A stretch of DNA of 64,000 bases, from NCBI GenBank assembly GCA_933207985.1, contig OW240918.1:22879840-22943839 (forward strand). Reading direction: 5' to 3'. The notes under the pieces are model-generated. The model saw only the letters and a program-made list of their open reading frames with translations. It searched no databases and was not told where the DNA came from. A program made the position numbers and the translations under genes. This document shows positions 55,361-64,000 of the stretch, piece by piece (within the stretch, counting starts at the first letter, position 1; the number at the start of each line of letters is the position of its first letter). Source of the DNA: Pelobates cultripes (lineage: Eukaryota > Chordata > Amphibia > Anura > Pelobatidae).

Positions 55361-56784
55361 TTTGAATGAATGGCACTCTAGAAACCTTAATGTAAGGCTT
55401 TTAATATTTTTTTTAATAAATATTGTGATTTTATACTAATCTGGTGTTGCCTTTCCCACAATTCTTTTCTGAGGGATCATCTCCAACTCACCTGGATCTG
55501 CACATTGCATTTAAAGTGATATTACCTGAGCAAGTTTCGATATAACAGACTTAGAAAAATGTGAGTTGGACCATACAGAGTTTTAAATTGAACTCACTTT
55601 TATAACAGTGTTATCCTATGAGTTCTCCTTTTTATACCATACAGGAATACCTGTGTCTGTTGCCTCCATTATTGGAGAAGGAATTATACTGTATTCAGGT
55701 ATAACTATAATTCACCTGTGTAACACATATGGTTGTGCCAAGCTCTGGGAGTTAGAGCATTAATATTACTCCAATTTTGCGCTGAGCACTTTATCTTTGT
55801 ATTATATAACAAGCATGGACCTAATAGACTCTTCTAACATCTGAATCAAGTTTCCTTTAGGTGACCATTTAGATGTGCCACTTATATGAGAAGAATTATA
55901 TAATTCCTGGCGCATTTCACTCAACCTGCGCTTCTTTAAAGCTAATCGTTATTAGTGATTAAATATAATTATGGCCATCCATTTTACAAAGGATTCCTCT
56001 CACTTTAAGTGGTTGTTTTTTTGTAAGATGCCTCTATATTTCATTGTCTGCTAAATAGTGTAGGCATGAAATCTGTCACATCAAAATAATATTAAGGGCT
56101 TTCGGAGAAATCTTTGAGATATGCTTGAATTGAAGTACATCGTATCTCTCTTAGCTCAAGAGCACCTATAATATAAGATGAAAAGTAAGCAGTCAGAAAA
56201 AATAAATTGCAAAGTTATTTAATAGAAATGATGCGTATAATAATGATTTCAGCATCTCCTCAAAGAACAGCATTTATCTGTGTCACAATGATATTGACCT
56301 GAATACAATTGTTGCTGGATAATGCAGAGACCGTCACAGATGAATTCAAAGTGCGTCTTCCCAGTAGTATTAATTATATTCTATTTTTATGATATTCTTG
56401 TCAGGAAAGTTATGATTATTACAAATGCCAAAGGGAATATTTATTACCCTATTTTTCCAAGCTTTAATATGCAATCTTTTAATCTCTTATAGATCCTGCT
56501 TTTGCTCTTGCAGAAAACCGTGTTTTTTCCCCTTTAAAAATAAAGAACTTTGAGCTCAGTAACTTATTACTCAATGTTTTGCACTGCAATGCTAATTTTG
56601 GCCTCAATTTAATATTGCTGGAAAGTCTTTTCAAATTATTTCATATTTTTGGATGAACTTTTAAAAAAAAATTTTCAACAAATTATTAAAATATTATAGT
56701 TGCATGAACAAAGTACGTTGATGTGCATCACTTCCATGCTTCCCTTCATATTTAGTGCAAAGGCATTGTTATCAGGAATATATA
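55361..56784. other. AT-rich DNA without recognised features
   Basis: No supported gene or repeat. Confidence 0.5.
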
Positions 56785-57240
56785 GGGATCCAACACGCAG
56801 AGTGTAGTAGAATAGTAACGCATACCGGACCTTAGAATGGCCAGGCTAACGTCACAAGGACAGAGAGTAATCAGGAACAAGCCGAGGTCAGGGGAGCCAG
56901 AAATCAGGAACAGTGAGAGTACAAGAGCCGAGTCAAAGGAATACAGAAGGTAGAATAGTCAAACGTAGACAAAGTCAGAACCAAGAGATTTACACAAATA
57001 TATAACATGCCATTGGGACTATACAGAACCACAACAGGGCAATGAGACATGTCCTGAACTCCCCTTATATACTGTGTTCCTTTAATTTGTAGCTACGCCC
57101 TAAAATGTTCGAATTTGAACGTTTTGGCAGGCCGTGATGTCATTAGCGTCATAAAACGGGGCTATCACAGATGGCGGGAGAACTGCTGGAAAGAAGAGAG
57201 GGACCTCTGGAAAGGTCCCCCTCTACTAGTAGGATGTCTC
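56785..57240 (-). mobile_element. Chromovirus LTR fragment, minus orientation
   Basis: On the minus strand, TATATAAGG near 57070 is followed about 30 bases later by TTGCCCTGTTGTGGTTC. That is nearly identical to the predicted RNA start of the full element (4100-4112). A T/C-rich stretch then leads to GGCCATTCTAAGGTCCGGTA, again as in the LTR at 4280-4300. It is a related but distinct subfamily. Ends are not determined. Confidence 0.7.
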
Positions 57241-57668
57241 CAGTGTGTGGCACAGCCTGTACAATAATATGACATGGTAATTCAGTAAAATGAGAATTTA
57301 AAGTGTATTTCAAATTCAAGGTAAAAACATCCAAACTGCAAAATTCTCTAAAATAGCTACACTATCAGTTTAACTATTTTGGCCTTAAATATAACATTTT
57401 CTTTTAATTCACTGTAAATTCTCTCTTTAGTGAATAACACTCTATATGTGTGCCTGGATTAATGTGAATACGAGAGGAATATATAAATCTGAAGACAGAG
57501 GTACATGACACATAGACAAAGGTCTAAAGTGCTTAAAGTGAAGCAATCACTATAGAAACCACTTGAACCATTCCATTGGTGACTCCTCCCCATATACTTT
57601 TTTACTACGCGTTTTACAACATAATACTTTGATGTATCTCTCCATACATTGCCTGACACCAGACTTGT
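57241..57668. other. Unclassified DNA
   Basis: No supported gene or repeat. Confidence 0.5.
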
Positions 57669-57676
57669 CCTATGGG

Positions 57677-59322
57677 CAGGGCCAGATTAAGAGCCCAGTG
57701 GGACTGGTGCTGACAATTATGATGGGGCCTAATTACAGAATCTTATTGACCAAAAACACTAAAACAGTCCAACCTCCCAAGCGTCATGTATCTGATGGAG
57801 ATGGTGTTGGAGGGAAACTCAAAGGATGCAGCTATAAGAAAACACATACTCTATGCTAATCTCTCTCTAATTTATGCTTTCATCTTTCAAGGAAATCCAT
57901 ACCCCCTAACAGCAGTGTCCAGTGAAGCAGGAAGTCAATGGGCTGGGTAAAAGGATGGGCCACTGACACGGATCACGTGACCAGAACTGCCAAAAGGGGC
58001 GAACATGACCAAAAAGGGGGCATGTCTGTCCAAAGAATTGGAAGGCCAGCCTGACATCAGTGTCCCTATGTATCACAGTGTCAGTGTACCCATGTTGCCC
58101 AGTCCCCTAGTCTCCCAGTGTCCTCCTTTCTCCCAGTATCCCCATGTCTCAGTGTGTCCCATGTCACTAGGATACTAGGGGACACTGAGAGACCCGAGGA
58201 CACAGACACTTGGGGACACTGGGAGACATGGGGGCACTGAGACACCTGGTCACACTGGGAGACATGGGGGCACTTGTGGATACAGACAAGGGGACACTGG
58301 GAGACATGGGGACATTGAGACATTTGGGGACACTGGGAGAAATGGGGACACAGACACTGGGAGACATGGGGCACTGAGACATTTGGGGACACTAAGACAC
58401 TAGGGACACTGAGAGACATGGGAACACAGACACCGGGAGACATGGGGACACTGAGACACTGGCTGGGAGACATGGGGACACAGACATTTGGGGACACTGG
58501 GAGACATAGAGACACTAGGGACACAGAGACATAGGGACGCTGAGACACTAGGGACACTGGCTGGGAGACATAGAGACACTGGGAGACATGGGGACACTGA
58601 GACACTAGGGGCACTGGCTGGGAGAGACATGTGGACACTGGGAGACATGGGGACACAGACATTTAAGGACACTGGGAGCCATGGGGACACTGAGAGACAT
58701 GGGGACACAGACACGGGGAGACTAGGGGACAATGGAAGCCATGGGGACACTGAGACACTAGGGACACTGGCTGGGAGATATGGAAAAATGGAGACACTGT
58801 GTTCCTAGTGTCTCTGTGTCCCCAGGTCTCCAATGTCCCCTAGTGTCTCAGTGTCCCCATGTGTCCTCTAGTGTCTCAGTGTCCCCATGTCTCCCTGCTG
58901 CCTTTCCCCTCATCCCTCACTTCCCTGAGCTGTAGTCTGTCTCTGCAGGCTGAGAGCTGCTGTCTGAATTCTCTGTGCTGTACAGCTGCTCTCCCATGGA
59001 TCAGTGAGTCGAGAGAGGCAGGGAGGGATATGCTATAACTTCCTATAACTTCCTATCCCTGCCTCACTCCACACACACACAGCGACCCCTACTGGCTGGT
59101 GCTGGTATTGCATGGTAATCTCTGTTTATACTGAGAAAAATACCGGCATTTGTATTGCCAGGATTACTGCAATACCGGCAAGGCCAGGCAACCTCAAATA
59201 TTGTGCCGGTAAAATACTAGTCAGGTCGCAAACCTAAATTACTTTTTTTTTTAAATGGGCCTATTCCATGGTCCTGGGCCGGGAGCTGCAGCTCCATCAG
59301 CCCCTATGTTAATCTGGCTCTG
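57677..59322. mobile_element. hAT-type non-autonomous element (1646 bp) with minisatellite core
   Basis: Ends CAGGGCCAGATTAA and TTAATCTGGCTCTG are inverted. The 8-bp CCTATGGG is duplicated at 57669-57676 and 59323-59330, which is diagnostic for hAT. There is no transposase. About half the length is a minisatellite (58076-58890). Confidence 0.92.
58076..58890. repeat. GGGACACTGAGACACT-type minisatellite
   Basis: Units of 18-40 bp built from GACACTGGGAGACATGGG and GACACTGAGACACTAGGG. The central block runs in one orientation, while the ends (58080-58160 and 58800-58890) carry the complement CAGTGTCCCCATGTCTC, so the array is partly inverted. Long Ser/Val/Cys/Pro frames on the minus strand are translations of it. 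Confidence 0.9.
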
Positions 59323-59330
59323 CCTATGGG

Positions 59331-60754
59331 GAAACACTGGGGGGCCAATGGAAAGACAAATTTACAAAATACGTATTTAAACATTCTCTGATGCTATAGA
59401 AAACTGACCATTAAAAGATAAAACAATTCAAAAATAATGGGTATTTTTTCTGCTATATCTTAAAATAAAAAAGTGTCTTCATGACAGGTACACATTTAGG
59501 AAATAATCATTCACTTGCCTTCTTAATTGAAATTTTAATGGAGTGATATTTTGTGTTTGCAGATAACATTGAATCAATTATTTGACTTTTACAGTACGTG
59601 CATTTAAAGTACATTTAATATAAAACAGAACATTTGGATTTTTATGGCATATGGACAGCACATGATTTATCAACTATTACCATAACAGAGATTTTTATAA
59701 TGGTAATTATATTCTACAATAAATCTTTTTTTCCTTGTTTCTTTGAGGTGTACAATGAGAATGGCTGAGTAATAACAGACTTTAAGTGTACCACGAGTCT
59801 TTTCTGGATTTAAGTAAAATACAATTTTTCCTGCTTTACAATATTATTACATTTCTATTAAACTCGACTATTAGTTTCGGCTAAAACAAAATCACATCTG
59901 GGCCTTTTACCCATTTTGTTCTCCTATGTGGTTACGTTTAATATTGAAAAAAGATTTCCAAACATTTAAACCACCTGGCTTTCTTGTTTTTGTATTACTA
60001 AAATAGGCCATGATTTATTACTTACAAAATTAATTTGGAATAGACAAGAAAAATTCATGACTTTTCCCCATATTGTTCTTAATCTAAGCTGCATTATAAA
60101 TCAAGCATAATCCAAACTCATAGATGAAATGTTAAGACCAAAGTTTATTTCAATTTTTGTCTCTTAAACAAGATTTACTTTGTACAAAATATCCTAGAAT
60201 AGTCTCATACATTTTAGAAAATCACAATAAAAGGCAGTTTAACAATAAGAATGCAAGGGTTAAATATGTTTTTTTTTTTAAACTATTTTTAAAGCGGCAG
60301 CCTGGGGACCATAACAATACAGTTAGTGGTTGTGGTGCCATGAGTCTCATAATAAGAAGGCAATCTATTTCATTAATGGTTTGACATTTCTCATGACACC
60401 AGCCCTATTTGTGATATATCTAAAGCAGATGTCAAAGTTGTCTATATTTGGATACAATGAATTGGCTAAGACGGTAAGCTGATGCATTAAGTCCAAGAAT
60501 CCTTCTCAGCACTGATGGAATTGATACGCCTAGCATGGAAGTGCTGTTACCAAAAGAGGACAGATCAAAGCTGCACAGGTTACTCAGGTAAGTGTCAAAC
60601 TGATTTGATTACTGACTGTGACATGGTCCCAGAGGGCTGTAGTGGTTAAAGTGCATGAACTGCATCTAAGCCGAATTAATCAAAGGGCACTAAAAACTGG
60701 TATTTAAGGGTTCTAAGAAAGCAATTATTTAGTATATTAATTTTTGGGTAATTT
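59331..60754. other. AT-rich DNA without recognised features
   Basis: No supported gene or repeat. Confidence 0.5.
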
Positions 60755-60815
60755 TATTAAGCACTGCAGAATAAGTTGGCGCTATTAAATACCAATAATA
60801 ATAATAATAAATATT
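60755..60815 (+). mobile_element. L2-type 3' tail
   Basis: AAGCACTGCAGAATAAGTTG, GCGCTATTAAATACC and an AATAATAAT run, as at 12001-12055. Confidence 0.7.
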
Positions 60816-61903
60816 TTATTTTACAAGCAAAATGTGTTGTAACTCCTAACAAATAAAAAATTGCAAAATGTTACTACAAAAAAAATCATAACTGTAAAAT
60901 CCACTGGAGTTACACTCGACAGGTGTGTTTCTAGATCAAAGGATATACCTATTTTTTAAAGACCCATCCTATTATGAAGAATGATGTAATGATGATGTGT
61001 TCTGTTAAATACAACTCAATTACAACATAGCCTTTTTGACTGTAATAGTTCAATGGTAAAATGATATATCAGAAGTCTAAAAATGACCACAAAAACATTA
61101 GTATTGTTACTTGCAATTGGTGGGACAAGAATATATTTACATAAAAATACTCAAGGAATCTGCATATATTTTTAGGAATTCCAATTTAAAAAAACACCAG
61201 AAGGCATATATAATCAGGTTTCCCATTTGCAGTAAATGGAGTTGCCCAGGTTAGAATTGTGTTTATATGTCAGAGTATATATGCTTCATTTTCAGATAAC
61301 AAATACTCTGCTCTTCTGCAGTAGTTGGAAAAACGGATGGATGGTAGGCAGAGACTATATTACGTATTTCTCTATTTTCTGTGACTTGTGGGAAGAATTT
61401 TGAAGCTGGGATTTGCACATAGCCCCCACAATTCACAGTAAAACCTCATAAATTTTAACACACAGCTTGGTTGACAGCTGTGGCATGAGTCGTACAAGCA
61501 GAACAGGGAGAAAACACATTTTAGAAGACTGTTAAAATATTTTTATTTCATGAACCAAAAAAGTATCTTTCTGTTATATTTTTGTAATCGGTATCTCCAT
61601 TTAAAAAAAAAATGGATACATTTTAGGACTACAACATTTCAAGGGTTGGAGCTGTTGAGGGCTTTGTAAGTTAGTATTCATAATTTAAATTTAAAATGGA
61701 CCGTGTAGTGCAGTGTAGAAAACCAACTGAGAGACTGGCAAGGGTATAAGGTCTAAATAAGCAATGGGTGATGAAGGGAAGACTGGCAGAAGCATCCATT
61801 ACATATTGCATTGGGACAATGGGTATTGGTCAGACTGATAAGGGGTAGGTCACAATCGCCTATGTTGGAAATGATAAGCATATAAACAATTGCCTTGGTA
61901 TTA
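60816..61903. other. AT-rich DNA without recognised features
   Basis: No supported gene or repeat. Confidence 0.5.
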
Positions 61904-63008
61904 CAGTGAGGGAAAAAGTATTTGATCCCCTGCTGATTTTGAACATTTGCTGATTTTGAACATCTCCACGAGGTAGACTACACAAGGCTTGGTCTGGTGA
62001 TCATCGCCCTTGGTTTGGTGCTCCATGCAAGATCTTACCTCGTGGAGTTTCAATGATCATGAAAACTGTGAGGAATCAGCCCAGAACTACACGGGAGGAT
62101 CTTGTTAGTGATCTCAAGGCAGATCGGACCATAGTCCCCAAGAAAACAATTTGGAACACACTAAACCATGAAGGACTGAAATCCTTGAAGTGAATGATTC
62201 AGAGGAGAACTGGGTGAACGTGTTGTGGTCAGATGAGACCAAAATCGAGATCTTTGGCATCAACTCAACTTGCCGTGTTTGGAGGAGGAAGAATGCTGCC
62301 TATGACCCCAAGAACACTACAAATATGGAGGTGGGACCATCAAATACGGAGGTGGAAACATTATGCTTTGGGGGTGTTTTTCTGCTAAGGGGACAGGACC
62401 ACTAAACTGCATCAAAGAGAAGATGCACGGGGCCATGTACCGTCAAATCTTGGGTGAGAAGCTCCTTCCCTCACCCAGAGAATTGAAAATGGGTCGTGGA
62501 TGGGTATTCCAGCATGACAATGACCCAAAACACACAGCCAAGGCAACAAAGGAGTGGCTCAAGAAGAAGCACATTAGGGTCCTCCAGTGGCCTAGCCAGT
62601 CTCCAACCTTAATCCCATAGAAAATCTGTGGATGGAGCTGAAGGTTCGAGTTGCCAAACATCAGCTGCAAAACCTTAAAGACTTAGAGAGGATCTGCATA
62701 GAGGAGTGGGACAAAATCCTGAGATGTGTGCAAACCTGGTGGCCAAGTACAAGAAATGTCTGACCACTGTGATTGCCAACAAGGGTTTTGCCACCAAGTA
62801 CTAGTCAAAGGGGTCAAATACTTACTTCACTCATAGACATGCAAATCAATTTATAACTTTTTTGACATGCGTTTTTCTGTATTTTTTTTGTTATTCTGTC
62901 TCTCACTGTTAAAATATACCTACCATTTATATTATAGATTGATCATTTCTTTGTCAGTGGGCAAACGTTTAAAATCAGCAGGGGATCAAATAATTTTTTT
63001 CCTCACTG
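61904..63008 (+). mobile_element. Tc1-like element, copy B, internally deleted
   Basis: Ends CAGTGAGGGAAAAAGTATTT and TTTTTTTCCTCACTG, flanked by TA (61902-61903 and 63009-63010). 1105 bp against roughly 1.6 kb expected for the family. The 5' portion between the terminus and the helix-turn-helix coding region is lost. It is the same family as copy A, but its 3' end is complete. Confidence 0.92.
61990..62805 (+). pseudogene. Tc1-like transposase, copy B (5'-deleted, broken)
   Basis: The coding trace starts in the second half of the DNA-binding region ([24 protein letters not shown]). SEENWVNVLWSDETKIEIFG has the first catalytic Asp. After a frame change, [13 protein letters not shown] and [15 protein letters not shown] carry the second. 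The PSQSPTLIP stretch has lost a codon and frame of the third block. A C-terminal remnant runs to a TAG near 62801. It cannot yield a transposase but keeps intact ends. Confidence 0.88.
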
Positions 63009-63502
63009 TATCTTACATGACAAATATGGCAAAAATTAGAAATTATTACAAAGTGAAAATGACACAACTTGGAGATGGACTAGATATGAGGATTAAAGTT
63101 AACACTGGACTTAAAGGTCCGAGGAAGGTTGGTTTGAATCAAAACATCTGTGCAGGAGAAACAGCTCCACAGCCTTGGAACAGTGTGAAAAAAAGTGTTT
63201 ACAATAATGCTTCATTTGTGATAAATTTGCTGATTGAAGGTAACAAATGGGAGCCTAGATGGCCAAATAAACATAATAATTCATATCCTGGATATGTAAA
63301 GCTTTAAATGTCAACAAACTAAATTAGTAGTGTATATGACATTCTACAGGTAACCAATTCAGACAACAGAGGTTTCAGGTTATGCAACCAGACCTCTGAA
63401 CACTTAGGAACTGCATGCTTCTAGGTTTGTTATTTTTCTAGAAGACCATGATAACATGCTTTGCAGTAGTGTAGTTCGATAACATAAAGGCAAGGACAAA
63501 TG
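63009..63502. other. Unclassified DNA
   Basis: A frame extending from the Tc1 end through 63307 has no recognised domain and spans the transposon boundary. Confidence 0.5.
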
Positions 63503-63865
63503 TTAAAGGAATACTAAAGTGTGTTCCTAAAGCTTCAGTGTCCCTGTTAGTAGTTATAGAAGTGTCATAAAAATAATAAAATAAACCTATTTGCTTATCT
63601 TTTTCCAACACAGAGACTCCCTTGGTGTTGCTTACATGTCCTCCTCCTGCAGCATTATTGAGAAGGCATGGCGTCCTCCGGCGTGGTCCATTCCAATGCT
63701 CCTTGTAAAGAAGCATTAGGTATCTGTTGCACATGCGAGGTGGGCACCACATGCGCATCCAAGATTCATCATAGGATGTCATTGAATCATGAGCATTTGA
63801 TGCAAGAATTATTTCTATGCACTAAATAAAATATATATTTTTTTGGATTTGTAGTTTCATTTTAA
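63503..63865. mobile_element. TTAA-bounded MITE (363 bp)
   Basis: Starts TTAAAGGAATACTAAAGTG and ends GTAGTTTCATTTTAA, an imperfect inverted terminus. The GC-richer interior (63620-63770) resembles the 38611 family. The right end is less certain than the left. Confidence 0.6.
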
Positions 63866-64000
63866 ATTGGAGTTGGAAGTGACTATAGAAGATTAACTAA
63901 GGTCATTATTAGAACACAGGGACCAAAAACAAAGAAAATTAACCAGCTTTATGGCTATTTGAGCCAACCAGTATGTTTCTAAACAAGCTACTATGAACCG

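Noticed and set aside
58081..58808. Overlapping 106-193 codon frames on both strands rich in Ser/Val/Pro or Gly/Thr/Asp
   Set aside because: Generated by the minisatellite inside the hAT-type element; similar length frames exist in several phases.
62867..63307. 146-codon frame starting MRFSVFFLLF with a signal-peptide-like start
   Set aside because: It begins inside the Tc1 end and crosses the transposon boundary; the hydrophobic start comes from the AT-rich terminal repeat.

Overview
The window reads as non-genic, repeat-dominated vertebrate DNA, most likely from a frog or toad. Every recognisable coding segment belongs to a transposable element. The mix points to an anuran: L2, CR1-like and L1/Tx1-like LINEs, a sushi-type Ty3 chromovirus, several Tc1/mariner families, hAT foldbacks, and many TTAA-bounded short elements with TTAAAGG termini. 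That attribution rests on recalled repeat families, not on a database search. I found no host exon, tRNA, rRNA or CRISPR array. One 100-base N gap lies at 26056-26155.

Layout. 1-1143: a large foldback with ~270-bp arms and a ~72-bp minisatellite. 1934-2307: a TTAA-bounded MITE. 2438-12395: a decayed minus-strand L1-like LINE into which two plus-strand retrotransposons were nested, a Ty3 chromovirus (3740-9255, duplication CTTAC) inside its reverse transcriptase and a truncated L2 (10988-12055, duplication ATAGTG) inside its ORF1. 14670-15203: a solo LTR (duplication GCTGC). 15285-16612: a ~663-bp unrecognised unit in two tandem copies. 18052-25538: a small MITE, LINE fragments, AT microsatellites around a foldback, a Tc1 fragment and minisatellites. 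25548-26155: a GC-rich foldback running into the gap. 27560-29116: a Tc1/mariner element with both ends. 29383-30936: a MITE carrying a Penelope-like RT scrap, then a perfect hAT-type foldback (8-bp duplication AAGATTAG). 32040-41310: a CR1-like 3' end, foldbacks, a MITE and a Tc1 copy disrupted by another MITE. 42085-47326: a frog-type repeat, minisatellites, an L2 tail, a GC-rich unidentified block and a 780-bp foldback. 47359-49761: a Tc1 copy carrying LTR-like DNA. 52500-59322: two chromovirus LTR fragments, a second copy of the 42085 repeat with a LINE scrap, a foldback, and a 1.65-kb hAT-type element filled by a minisatellite (8-bp duplication CCTATGGG). 61904-63865: an internally deleted Tc1 copy and a MITE.

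No genes work together as a host pathway. The best preserved machinery is the chromovirus: paired LTRs, a TATA box, a primer-binding site complementary to its own predicted RNA 5' end, gag with a zinc knuckle, a G GGA AAC slippery site before the gag stop, and then protease, RT, RNase H, integrase and chromodomain broken by three frame changes. Its LTRs differ at about 12 of 620 positions by hand alignment, so the insertion is fairly young although the copy is dead.

The observations most worth a second look are the self-priming and PEG10-like frameshift signals in the chromovirus, hAT-type elements that repeatedly carry minisatellite cores, the unidentified 663-bp tandem duplication, and an insertion that can be compared with an empty paralogous site.
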